From Epilithonimonas caeni DSM 17710 (GTDB lineage: Bacteria; Bacteroidota; Bacteroidia; Flavobacteriales; Weeksellaceae), in the NCBI RefSeq assembly GCF_000426465.1, contig NZ_AUFK01000017.1, positions 251,044-315,043 of the forward strand: 64,000 bases of DNA, read 5' to 3'. Positions 1-8,471 of this stretch are shown here, piece by piece. The notes below the pieces were generated by a model, which did no database searches, had not been told where the DNA came from, and saw nothing but the letters and a program-made list of their open reading frames with translations. Both the position numbers and the translations under genes were made by a program. Positions within the stretch are counted from its first letter, which is position 1. Every line of letters begins with the position of its first letter.

Positions 1-91
1 AGACGTCAATAAAGAACTGATTGGCTGGGGAGGTGCCTGTATCTTCCTGCTTCTCGTTCCCACAGTAATTCAGGCATTTTTTGGAATATAA
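1..91 (+). CDS. TraE-like conjugation protein (DUF4134), C-terminal end only
   Basis: Codons from base 2 to the TAA at 89-91 encode about 29 residues: DVNKELIGWGG, then a hydrophobic stretch ending in AFFGI. This matches the final transmembrane end of small Bacteroidota TraE (DUF4134) proteins. The next gene, traF, starts 3 bases later, which is the usual traE-traF order. The rest of the gene lies outside the window, so the family is inferred from the tail and from synteny. Confidence 0.6.
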   Translation, partial: DVNKELIGWGGACIFLLLVPTVIQAFFGI

Positions 92-94
92 GAA

Positions 95-400
95 ATGGAA
101 GAAAAGAGTTTCTTTCTATACAAGGGGCTAAAGAAGCCCCTTGTGTTTAAAGGTCTGAAAGGAAAGTATATCTATTATGCCGGTGGTTCATTTGCCGGCA
201 CAATGGTTTTAGGCATCATTCTAAGCAAAGTTATAGGATTCTTTATAGGGATAGTTCTTGCTTTAGGTATTGGTGCAGGATTGATTTGGAATGTCTTCAG
301 ATTACAGAAAACCAAAGGTCTTTTTAACAAAACGCTTAACAAAAATGAGATTTTTATGATTCCTGTAAAAATAAAACTGAAGCAGAAGTACAAACGTTAG
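95..400 (+). CDS. traF: TraF, conjugative transposon inner-membrane protein (DUF4133)
   Basis: This 101-residue protein has the DUF4133 pattern: an N-terminal YKGLKKPLVFKGLKGKYIYY segment, two closely spaced membrane helices (about residues 30-50 and 50-68), and a basic tail. DUF4133 corresponds to CTnDOT TraF, thought to be a VirB3-like inner-membrane part of the mating channel. The length is normal for the family. It lies 12 bases before traG in the transfer operon. Confidence 0.85.
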   Translation: MEEKSFFLYKGLKKPLVFKGLKGKYIYYAGGSFAGTMVLGIILSKVIGFFIGIVLALGIGAGLIWNVFRLQKTKGLFNKTLNKNEIFMIPVKIKLKQKYKR

Positions 401-412
401 GAAATACACACA

Positions 413-1552
413 ATGAAAAAGAAAAGCTTTAGTCTGCCATTTATTGGCTACGACTACGGTTCAGAATTTAATGTTAATTATGATGTTCTTATCGGTGAAT
501 TTGGAAACCCGATCATTGCCATCCAAATTAAAAATATTGTCACACAGTATTCGGCAGACCGTGCCTTGTATCTGAAGTATCATTCAATACTACTTAATAT
601 TATCAGTATTATTGGAGAAGGATATATCGTTCAGAAGCTGGACATTTTCGATAAAAAGATCTACCAGGCGGAAGCACATGAAGAATATTTACAGCAAAAA
701 TATTCAGAACATTTTGCGGGAAGAATTTACAAAACAATCGATAGCATTCTGGTATTTACCCACAGGATCGATCAAAGCAAAAAGAAAAACCAGTACAAAT
801 ATTCAGATAAAAAGTATAAGGAATTGCGAGACAAAGCAGAAAAAATCTTTATGCTTCTGAAGGAAAATGATTTTGAGCCCCATTTTTTCTTTGAAAAGAA
901 TTTTGAGTATTACATCTCCTCTATTCTTTCCATGAACTTTGGCAGATCAACAAAAGCTTTTGACAATATAAGGTCACTTGACAGTAATCTCCAGATTGGT
1001 AATTCCTATGTGAAGACCATTTCTTTAGTAGATGTTGAAAATATTGAACTGCCCAATGAAATTTACCCTTACACAACGTTGGGTGGAAACGGAGCTATCA
1101 AAGATACCGCAGTTGACAATTTTTCTTTTATTAATGACCTGGAACTGTACAATACCATTATTTACAACCAAATTATTGTCATTCCTGATCAGACGGAAAG
1201 AGTTAAATTTTTAGCCAATAAAAAAAATCGTCACGAAGGATTTCAGAATGAACCTTTGAATAGGATCTGCGCCGAAGAAATAGGTATTTTGCTGGATAAT
1301 ATTGCTAAGGACGGTCAGCTTATTGTTGACGCACATTACAGTCTTGTCACCAGCTGCCCAACTATTGAGGATTTGGAAAAAATCCAGTCGATGATTGAGA
1401 ACCAGCTCTTTCAAAAAGGAGTAATTTCCAGTAAAAATTCTTTCAATCAATTGGAGTTGTTTCGAGCATCACTACCGGGGAATGCCAATGAACTAAAAGA
1501 ATACGATTTGTTTACCACAACGAGTGAAGCCTCGCTGTGCTTTTTTTTTTAA
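413..1552 (+). CDS. traG: TraG conjugation ATPase, N-terminal part (frame broken at a T10 run)
   Basis: This 379-residue frame holds the N-terminal, VirB4-like half of the TraG ATPase, beginning SFSLPFIGYDYGSEF. It ends in SEASLCFFF at a run of ten T (1541-1550). With nine T it would read on without a break into KESYPVDEPSSFYLRF of the next frame, which is the expected TraG sequence. Full TraG would then be about 1019 residues. TraG is the essential energising ATPase of mating-pair formation at the inner membrane. The break may be a sequencing error, a real mutation, or a slippage site. Confidence 0.85.
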   Translation: MKKKSFSLPFIGYDYGSEFNVNYDVLIGEFGNPIIAIQIKNIVTQYSADRALYLKYHSILLNIISIIGEGYIVQKLDIFDKKIYQAEAHEEYLQQKYSEHFAGRIYKTIDSILVFTHRIDQSKKKNQYKYSDKKYKELRDKAEKIFMLLKENDFEPHFFFEKNFEYYISSILSMNFGRSTKAFDNIRSLDSNLQIGNSYVKTISLVDVENIELPNEIYPYTTLGGNGAIKDTAVDNFSFINDLELYNTIIYNQIIVIPDQTERVKFLANKKNRHEGFQNEPLNRICAEEIGILLDNIAKDGQLIVDAHYSLVTSCPTIEDLEKIQSMIENQLFQKGVISSKNSFNQLELFRASLPGNANELKEYDLFTTTSEASLCFFF

Positions 1553-3473
1553 AGAGAGCTACCCCGTAGATGAACCATCCAGTTTTTACCTGAGATTTAC
1601 GGACAGACAGGGAGTTCCGTTAAAGGTCGACACCGCTGATCTGCCAATGCAGATCGGCAGAATCAATAATCGAAACAAATTTGTTCTTGGACCGTCAGGA
1701 AGCGGAAAATCTTTTTTGATGAATAATATCATTGAACAATATTTAGCCTACAATTATGATGTTGTAATTGTGGACACCGGAGACAGTTACAGCGGGACGG
1801 CAAAATATAAGAATGGGAAGTATATTCAGTACACCGAAGAGAAGCCAATCACAATGAACCCCTTTGTAGTCAGCCAATCGGAATTTAATATTGAGAAAAT
1901 TGAGTTTCTAGGAAATCTTATTTTTCTGATATGGCAGGGTGCAGATTCATCGATGACCACCACACAAAAATCCATTATTGATAATCTGCTCTTAGCGTAT
2001 TACCATCAGTTTTTCAAAGGTGGTACCAATTGGTATCAGCAAAAGACCTCGCGTGAGCTGATTCTATACCTAAGTAAATACAACATCTACGAAGATGATC
2101 TTTATAATGAATTTGAGAGCCAATACAGTGAAAATGAAAATTACTATCAAATTTTAGGAATACCAATGGATGCTGAAAGCTCGGACATTAAAAAGGCGTT
2201 TCGAAAATTGGCGGTACAGTATCATCCTGATAAAAATCTTGATAAAGCTGATTTTGATGATTCCATATTCGACAAAATACACGAGGCTTACGAAACATTG
2301 GTCAATACCGAAAAAAGAAAGACTTACGATGAAAGCCAACTGATCCTTTCAAATACTAAAATAATTGAAAGACCCAAAATCAACAGTGCGGAGTGGGAAA
2401 ATGCCTTCAGAAAATCACTCATCAAAAAACTGGTAGAGCTTGAAGAAATGCTAGACGTGGAAGAACTTTCTTTCAACACTTTTTATGAGTATTCTGAAAA
2501 ATTTCTTCCTATTTATCTTTCCAATAAAAAGTTCAAAATTTCTGAAGCTGAATTCAACCTGAGAACATTCCTTTATGTATTGGCTGATTTTTACAAAGGA
2601 GGTAGGTATGGAACGACTTTAAATGAAGATGCAGACAACTCATTATTTTATGAGCCCTTTATCGTCTTTGAGATTGATAATGTTAAAGATAATCCTAAGC
2701 TGTTTCCTATTGTAACCCTCATTATTATGGATACGTTTATCCAGAAAATGCGTCTGAGAAAAGATAGGCGAAAAGCACTCATTATTGAAGAAGCCTGGAA
2801 GGCAATTGCGAGTAAACTAATGGGAAGTTATATTTTATACCTGTATAAAACAGTCAGAAAATTCTGGGGTGAAGCCGTTGTTGTTACACAGGAGCTGGAT
2901 GATATTATCGGGAATGCTGTCGTAAAAGACAGTATTATTAATAATTCGGATACCTTCATACTTCTCGATCAGACAAAATTCATCGATAATTTTGATAAGA
3001 TTGCAAAATTGCTCTCACTTAATGAGGTTGAGCAGAGTAAGATTTTCACCATTAATAATCTAAATAATAAAAGCGGTAGAAGCCGGTTCAAAGAATTTTA
3101 TCTTAAACGGGGCAGCAAAGGTGAAGTATATGGTAATGAAGTTTCACTACAGCAATATTTGACTTATACTACTGAAAAACCTGAAAAATCTGCACTCGAA
3201 TACTATGTTAATGAATATCGAAACTATCAGGATGCATTGGAGCAGTTTGTTCTAGATATTGATCATCTGAAAGACGGTCTACCAAACTTGGTATCATTGG
3301 TAAATATTTACCAAAAACCTATTGACAACGGGTTAATCGAATACTATCATTCATTCAAAAAGCAAAACCCTAGTAAAGATTTCTTCAAAAGTATCAAACG
3401 GCTACTTATAGATCAAGATATAACGCTAAAGGAATTTATTAAAAGCAAAAATCAGACTTATGAAAAAATATAG
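1524..3473 (+). CDS. traG: TraG conjugation ATPase, C-terminal ATPase part with inserted J domain
   Basis: This frame continues TraG, with true continuity from about 1551. Walker A is GPSGSGKSF (near residue 58 of this frame) and the Walker B region is ALIIEEAWKAI. The later VVTQELDD and NNSDTFILLDQ motifs are typical of Bacteroidota TraG. A DnaJ-type J domain is inserted at about residues 205-272: NYYQILGIP, the HPD motif in QYHPDKN, and EAYETLVNTEKRKTYDE. It sits just before the conserved FNTFYEY segment. CTnDOT-type TraG (about 830 residues) lacks it. The start shown is only where this frame opens; an independent start is not supported. Confidence 0.85.
   Translation: MKPRCAFFFKESYPVDEPSSFYLRFTDRQGVPLKVDTADLPMQIGRINNRNKFVLGPSGSGKSFLMNNIIEQYLAYNYDVVIVDTGDSYSGTAKYKNGKYIQYTEEKPITMNPFVVSQSEFNIEKIEFLGNLIFLIWQGADSSMTTTQKSIIDNLLLAYYHQFFKGGTNWYQQKTSRELILYLSKYNIYEDDLYNEFESQYSENENYYQILGIPMDAESSDIKKAFRKLAVQYHPDKNLDKADFDDSIFDKIHEAYETLVNTEKRKTYDESQLILSNTKIIERPKINSAEWENAFRKSLIKKLVELEEMLDVEELSFNTFYEYSEKFLPIYLSNKKFKISEAEFNLRTFLYVLADFYKGGRYGTTLNEDADNSLFYEPFIVFEIDNVKDNPKLFPIVTLIIMDTFIQKMRLRKDRRKALIIEEAWKAIASKLMGSYILYLYKTVRKFWGEAVVVTQELDDIIGNAVVKDSIINNSDTFILLDQTKFIDNFDKIAKLLSLNEVEQSKIFTINNLNNKSGRSRFKEFYLKRGSKGEVYGNEVSLQQYLTYTTEKPEKSALEYYVNEYRNYQDALEQFVLDIDHLKDGLPNLVSLVNIYQKPIDNGLIEYYHSFKKQNPSKDFFKSIKRLLIDQDITLKEFIKSKNQTYEKI
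1541..1550 (+). other. T10 homopolymer that splits traG
   Basis: Ten consecutive T lie between TGC and AAAGAGAGC. Nine T would keep traG in one frame, while ten T create an immediate TAA at 1550-1552. The protein sequence on both sides matches TraG, so the indel lies in this run. Confidence 0.9.
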
Positions 3474-4119
3474 CATCATACTCATGGTCTTTATCATGAG
3501 TTTTTATAAAACACAAACTCCCTATATAGATGTACTGACAGCTCCTGCTATGATTTTATATGCCAATCAAATTAAAAGCGAGCAGGAGAAAACAGTCGAC
3601 GAGATGAATAAACTGCAGCAGGCGCAGGCGGTTGTCTCAACTCAGATGGTTCTGGCCAACGATCTGCAGAATAAATTGTACAAAGGATTAAAAGAGGTAA
3701 ATGGTACTTTGAAAAACGGCATTCAAGTTCAGAATATTTACAACAACCTTAGCAAAATAATCACGAATGTTGATGGGATATATAACGAAGTGCAGGATGC
3801 ACCGGAGTACAGCATATTTGCGACAAAATCAATACAGCTGGTAACTAACAAAGCGACCGACATTTATACTGATGTTGCTGATCTGCTGACAAGTGGTGAG
3901 CTGAATCTTGCAACTTCAGGAGATCGGAAAAGGCTTCTGTACAATATTGAAAATAACACCCGTCTGCTGAATGTCTATTTGATCAACGTAAAGATGACGA
4001 TAAGGAGAGCCAAAAGAAAAGGATTCTGGAAATCTATCAATCCATTTCAGACGTATGTCAATACTGACAGGCATATTTTTCAGCAAATATTGAACAACGC
4101 AGGAACATTGGGACTATGA
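3460..4119 (+). CDS. Secreted coiled-coil conjugation protein, first of three tandem paralogues
   Basis: A 219-residue protein with an N-terminal hydrophobic signal (IILMVFIMSFY), a coiled-coil-rich body, and an ending VNTDRHIFQQILNNAG. The next two genes end with the same pattern (VNRDKKIIQDIINNAN and YIRDKGLIQNIINNYN), so the three are tandem duplicates. They fill the place of TraI (DUF4141) in CTnDOT operons. A periplasmic, VirB5-like role is an inference. The start overlaps the end of traG by 14 bases, suggesting translational coupling. Confidence 0.7.
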   Translation: MKKYSIILMVFIMSFYKTQTPYIDVLTAPAMILYANQIKSEQEKTVDEMNKLQQAQAVVSTQMVLANDLQNKLYKGLKEVNGTLKNGIQVQNIYNNLSKIITNVDGIYNEVQDAPEYSIFATKSIQLVTNKATDIYTDVADLLTSGELNLATSGDRKRLLYNIENNTRLLNVYLINVKMTIRRAKRKGFWKSINPFQTYVNTDRHIFQQILNNAGTLGL

Positions 4120-4790
4120 AAACTTTATCAAAAACTAAAGTCTGTTTCCTGATTCTGATTTTTTCAAATATACTTAAAGGTCAGCTTACTGGAGGGAATT
4201 ATATCTGCTACTACCTTATTAACTCTGAAATTCAAAAAACAATGGATGAAAATGAGAAGCAGAAAGAAATGAGAAATAAGCAGCTGACCAATTTAAGTCT
4301 GGAATCAGCCAATAAGGAACAATGGAGCAAATACAGGGATGTGACTGAAAAAATTCGTGGAAGGCTTAACAACCTTTCGTTTGCAGTTCAGGCTATTCCG
4401 ACATCGGTGAACATCGTCAGAGAAATTGATAAGATTTATGAGATACAGTCGAAAATTTATACTGAATTATCTGATGCCCCAATCTGGATTCCTGTCGCAC
4501 TCAATGGTCAGTATGAGTTTATAAATAGTCTGCAGTTGTATATCAGGCTGATGGCAGGTATAGTTTTATCGTATGGGACGATAAACGAAATGGAAAAGGC
4601 CGAACGTAAAATTCTTCTGGATTTTGCTCAAAGTGAAATCAAGACTCTTCGGCAGCAGTCCTACTCTACCCTTCAGAAAATCATCAATGTCAAGAGAAAA
4701 ATAAAACTGCGTAATAACCTGCTTCAAAATTGGGTGAACAGGGACAAGAAAATCATTCAGGATATCATTAACAATGCAAATCTTTATTAA
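4116..4790 (+). CDS. Secreted conjugation protein, second of three tandem paralogues
   Basis: A 224-residue protein with a signal-like N-terminus (KVCFLILIFSNILKGQ), helical segments around residues 35-120, and a C-terminus NWVNRDKKIIQDIINNAN shared with both flanking genes. It overlaps the upstream stop by 4 bases (ATGA), so translation is coupled. I do not recognise a named family. Placement between traG and traJ supports a role in mating-pair formation. Confidence 0.7.
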   Translation: MKTLSKTKVCFLILIFSNILKGQLTGGNYICYYLINSEIQKTMDENEKQKEMRNKQLTNLSLESANKEQWSKYRDVTEKIRGRLNNLSFAVQAIPTSVNIVREIDKIYEIQSKIYTELSDAPIWIPVALNGQYEFINSLQLYIRLMAGIVLSYGTINEMEKAERKILLDFAQSEIKTLRQQSYSTLQKIINVKRKIKLRNNLLQNWVNRDKKIIQDIINNANLY

Positions 4791-4791
4791 A

Positions 4792-5469
4792 ATGAAAACA
4801 TTTCTAATTGTATTTTTTCTGCTTTTACTGAATAATGCAAAGTCACAAACCTATTATCAGCTCTATTATAATTTAGAACTGCAGGCTCAGGTAACGGCCA
4901 ACCAGGCTGCAAGAGTAGCTTCTGAAAAGCTTTACCAAAATTCTTACGAGAAACAAAGAAAAGCTTACGATGATATCAAGGAAAAGGCTGTGCAGGTTGT
5001 GGTCATAAAAAATCACATATATAATCAGCTTCGTAATGTCAATTCAGCACTGAAGCAGGGAAAACAGCTTGAAGCCATATACTATGATTTTACCAAACTT
5101 ATTGGAAACATGGAGAAAATGCTGGAGCTTTCAGCTCAAAAACCTCAGTATGCCGTATTGATTATGAATTATTATTCTAAGCTTTATCTGCATGCGATGA
5201 ACTCATATGAAAATATAAGCGAATCGGTTCTCAATGAAGAAAATGATTTTCTTATGGACAGCTACGATCGGCAGAAAATTCTTTCAAAAATACAGCATGA
5301 GATAAAAATTATGAATGGCTGGACAGTTCACATTATCAATTACCTGAGGAATGCTGAAAAAAAACCATACTTCCGTCATATTGGTGTTTTCAACAGCTGG
5401 TATATACGGGACAAAGGTTTAATCCAAAATATTATTAATAATTATAACCAGAATTTAAACGGTTGGTAA
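4792..5469 (+). CDS. Secreted conjugation protein, third of three tandem paralogues
   Basis: The start is set at ATG 4792, directly after the preceding stop. It gives a clean signal peptide (MKTFLIVFFLLLLNNAKSQ) and about 225 residues; an ATG at 4774 would add six residues inside the upstream gene. The body is helical and rich in Gln and Lys. The C-terminus (SWYIRDKGLIQNIINNYN) repeats the signature of the two genes before it. Likely an exported channel-associated protein of the transfer apparatus. Confidence 0.7.
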   Translation: MKTFLIVFFLLLLNNAKSQTYYQLYYNLELQAQVTANQAARVASEKLYQNSYEKQRKAYDDIKEKAVQVVVIKNHIYNQLRNVNSALKQGKQLEAIYYDFTKLIGNMEKMLELSAQKPQYAVLIMNYYSKLYLHAMNSYENISESVLNEENDFLMDSYDRQKILSKIQHEIKIMNGWTVHIINYLRNAEKKPYFRHIGVFNSWYIRDKGLIQNIINNYNQNLNGW

Positions 5470-5480
5470 AATTATAATCT

Positions 5481-6290
5481 ATGAAAAACATACTATTAAT
5501 ACTATCATTTCTTCCCCTTTTATCTTTCGTAAAGGGACAGACCATAAAAAGAGTTAAGGACAAACACATTGTAGGTCAGGAGAAAAGGCAGGTCTTTTAT
5601 CAATGGGGAGACTGGCAGCCTGAACCAAAATACTTTTTGGGCATACAGACTAATTATGCCTATGCCATGGTATGGGGCTGGCTGGCTCCAAGTCGAAACC
5701 GTGATTACAAAGGCGGAAATGACATCAGACCTTTAGGACTGGCGGGATTGCAAAACCAAAGATATGCAACAACCTTGGTACAGCAGGACAAAACAAGCGA
5801 TATTCAGGAAGAAGCAAAGACAACATATGAAGAAAACCTGAAAGAATTCTATCATTATTCCAGTGCGACCTCAGGGGCTGATCCTCTTTATCTGCTTTAT
5901 TATAAAGATGTACTGAACAGTCTGGATAATTTTGACACCGGATCTTCGGCATTATCTCAGTGGGGATTTACTTCTTCGAAAGCCTGGGAACGATTCAATA
6001 ATTACGGCATCATCGGAGAATGCAGGCGAAAGATCAACGTCATTCAGGACAAATACAAATTTGCTAAAAGTGCAGATATGCCGAGAGGCAAAAGGATTCT
6101 TGCCTACCATGACTGCCTTATCGAATGGCGAAAAATGAAAAAATACCTAGCGTACTTAAACCAGCAGGGAGAGAACAGGTTTAGAGCCGAAGTTAAACTT
6201 GAAAGTTACAAAACAAAAAATCCCGGAAAGATTACAAAAGAACGGAGAGATGCAGAGATATTCATGGATGTAATGACGGGGCATTTATAG
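5481..6290 (+). CDS. Conjugal transfer protein, DUF5045-like
   Basis: A 269-residue exported protein: signal peptide to about residue 19 (LSFVKGQ), then FYQWGDWQPEPKYFLGI, DIRPLGLAGLQNQR and GADPLYLLYYKDVL. This order of motifs resembles DUF5045 proteins of Bacteroides conjugative transposons, which sit at the same place in the operon. The function is unknown, but it is probably periplasmic and part of mating-pair formation. The family call is from memory of motifs. Confidence 0.6.
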   Translation: MKNILLILSFLPLLSFVKGQTIKRVKDKHIVGQEKRQVFYQWGDWQPEPKYFLGIQTNYAYAMVWGWLAPSRNRDYKGGNDIRPLGLAGLQNQRYATTLVQQDKTSDIQEEAKTTYEENLKEFYHYSSATSGADPLYLLYYKDVLNSLDNFDTGSSALSQWGFTSSKAWERFNNYGIIGECRRKINVIQDKYKFAKSADMPRGKRILAYHDCLIEWRKMKKYLAYLNQQGENRFRAEVKLESYKTKNPGKITKERRDAEIFMDVMTGHL

Positions 6291-6301
6291 TTAAAAAAAT
6301 T

Positions 6302-7474
6302 ATGAAACGAAAAAAGATTTTAAAAAGCATTATGAAAATAATGCTTTTATTCATTCCGTGCTTTGCATTCTCACAGGATACACACAGTGATGAATATTAC
6401 CAGAAAGCAATGGATTTTCTGCAGGGTGAGGGCGTATTGGAAGGCTGGTTTACTGAAAAGTTCCTACCGCTTTACGACAGCTTTATGACCGCAGAATATG
6501 GACAATTTATATTATTTGGACAGGCTGTAGCGGGTTTAGGCGCACTACTCTATCTGGGGAATATAGGATGGCAGATGATAGGCGGAGATCGTGAATGGGA
6601 AATAGTACCGATGCTAAAACCCTTCGCCATTGGACTGGTTATTGTGAATTGGGTATCATTTGTCGGTATTCTCCGTACTCCTCTAATCAAGCTTCAGGAC
6701 GTCTCAGAGAGCAGCTTTGTTGAGAGTCAGCAGGAATTGAATTCTTTAAGATGGGTACGTTTTAAAAAACAGCAGCAGGTTGTAGACAGAATTGTTGAAG
6801 AGCAAGCTAAAGCACAAGCTGAAATCCAACAACAGGAAGCCGGAGACCAATCTTTAATAGAAGAAGGACTGGATATGGTTGGAGATGGATTAACAAGTCT
6901 TATGAGTCCTGTCTATGAACTTTATCTCAGATTACAGGTTGGTTTACAATTAGCCATATCGAGCGCGCTGGAATTGATTGGGTTATGGATACTTCGAATA
7001 TGTGTCTATGGGATATTTTTTATCCAGCTGATATTTTCGACCATCTTAATTATTATCGGTCCTATACCGGTTGGGTTATCAGTTTTTCCTGCGTTTTCAA
7101 GTTTTCTTTCTCAATGGGTTTCCAGATTCATCAATGTCAATCTTTACGGATTTGTGGCATTTATTATTTTAAAAATCGGAACCCTCCTTCAGCTATTTGC
7201 CTTTGAGGCAGAAATTGAGAGATATGATCAGATTATCAATACAGACGGCAGTATAAAGAACATGGATTTGCTGCTTACCTATTCTAGCAGTGGGATCATG
7301 TCATTTGGATTGGTCATCGTCTGTTTTTTAATTACAGCCGTAGGAATATTATGTGTTCCTACCCTGGCCAATTATATCATTCCGTCGGGCGGTGGTAATA
7401 CAGGAGCCATGAGTAAGATGAAAAAAGCAGGAATGGCAATAGCCACTAAAGGAGTTTCATTATTAAAAGGATAA
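6302..7474 (+). CDS. traJ: TraJ, polytopic VirB6-like conjugation protein
   Basis: A 390-residue protein with a cleavable-looking N-terminus (PCFAFSQ) and at least five hydrophobic segments. These include GQFILFGQAVAGLGALLYLG, FAIGLVIVNWVSFVGIL, a long one near residues 220-265, and two in the last 100 residues. The middle is Gln/Glu-rich. This fits conjugative transposon TraJ, a VirB6/TrbL-like inner-membrane channel component. It ends 2 bases before traK. Confidence 0.8.
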   Translation: MKRKKILKSIMKIMLLFIPCFAFSQDTHSDEYYQKAMDFLQGEGVLEGWFTEKFLPLYDSFMTAEYGQFILFGQAVAGLGALLYLGNIGWQMIGGDREWEIVPMLKPFAIGLVIVNWVSFVGILRTPLIKLQDVSESSFVESQQELNSLRWVRFKKQQQVVDRIVEEQAKAQAEIQQQEAGDQSLIEEGLDMVGDGLTSLMSPVYELYLRLQVGLQLAISSALELIGLWILRICVYGIFFIQLIFSTILIIIGPIPVGLSVFPAFSSFLSQWVSRFINVNLYGFVAFIILKIGTLLQLFAFEAEIERYDQIINTDGSIKNMDLLLTYSSSGIMSFGLVIVCFLITAVGILCVPTLANYIIPSGGGNTGAMSKMKKAGMAIATKGVSLLKG

Positions 7475-7476
7475 TT

Positions 7477-8091
7477 ATGGCAGTTGTAAAAAACATTGAA
7501 AAAAAAATCAAGATCAATAAAGTAACTTCCATTGGCTGCATAATTTTATCAGTCATCGTCGTTATTGCAGGATTTGTTTTCTCATATAAACAGATAAAAG
7601 ATGCAAGAAAATCCATCTATATTTTAGATAACGGGGTTCCTGTTTTAGTCAAGCAGACCGATTTGCTCCTAAACAGACCTGTTGAATATAAAGCTCAAGT
7701 CGATATGTTTCATTCTTTATTTTTCACACTTTCAGCAGATGACGATTATATAAAATCTCAGACACGAAAAGCATTGTATCTGATCGATGACAGTGGTATG
7801 AAGGAGTATATGAATCTGAAGGAAAAGGGATTTTACAACCAGATCATTTCTTCCAATAGTGTGATGACTATAAAAGCAGACAGCATTAAACTCGATGAGC
7901 AGAACTTAAAATTTATTTACTATGGCAAACAGACCATTAACCGAAAGACGCAGCTTATCGTCAGAAAATTGATCACTGAAGGTTTTTTGCAAGATCTTCC
8001 CCGATCTCCCAATAATCCTCATGGTGTTCTGATCGAAAAATGGAAAACATTAGATAACTCGGACATTTCCGTAAAAGAAAAATTTAGATAA
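7477..8091 (+). CDS. traK: TraK, VirB8-like conjugation protein
   Basis: A 204-residue bitopic protein: short basic cytoplasmic N-terminus, one membrane helix (about residues 18-40), then a periplasmic domain with SIYILDNGVPVLVKQTD and DMFHSLFFTLSADDDYI, both characteristic of Bacteroidota TraK. The fold is VirB8/NTF2-like in this family. Its stop overlaps the start of the next gene at base 8091. Confidence 0.88.
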   Translation: MAVVKNIEKKIKINKVTSIGCIILSVIVVIAGFVFSYKQIKDARKSIYILDNGVPVLVKQTDLLLNRPVEYKAQVDMFHSLFFTLSADDDYIKSQTRKALYLIDDSGMKEYMNLKEKGFYNQIISSNSVMTIKADSIKLDEQNLKFIYYGKQTINRKTQLIVRKLITEGFLQDLPRSPNNPHGVLIEKWKTLDNSDISVKEKFR

Positions 8092-8471
8092 TGGAACAGC
8101 AAAATAAAATCATCAGTAAAAATCCATCAACCATATGGAAAAGTGTGGAACAATTTGCAGAACGTCAGCCGAAGAGAACATTTTATCTCATGTTTGGATT
8201 GATTTTTTTGTCCACCCTATTCTCAATTGGAAGCTTGATTTACATACAAAAAGTTTCCATTCCTGAATACGAAACGATGAAAAAGCAAAATGTCCTAAAG
8301 GATGCTGCTACCTCATTCAACTCGCCGTTTACAGAGACAGAAAAAATTCTGGGTATAAGAGAAGCGCTGAAAGAACTTGATTACTATCGGAAAAAAAAGA
8401 TATTGAGTTCTTCCGATAGTTCGAGAATTAAATATCTCCTCGATAAATACAATATAAATAATTCAAGATGA
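8091..8471 (+). CDS. Small single-pass transfer protein in the TraL position
   Basis: 126 residues with one membrane helix (FYLMFGLIFLSTLFSIGSLIYI, about residues 28-50) and a short charged C-terminal domain. It sits between traK and traM with overlapping ends (TAATG with traK, ATGA with traM), exactly where TraL lies in conjugative transposons. I assign it by position and topology only. Confidence 0.65.
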   Translation: MEQQNKIISKNPSTIWKSVEQFAERQPKRTFYLMFGLIFLSTLFSIGSLIYIQKVSIPEYETMKKQNVLKDAATSFNSPFTETEKILGIREALKELDYYRKKKILSSSDSSRIKYLLDKYNINNSR

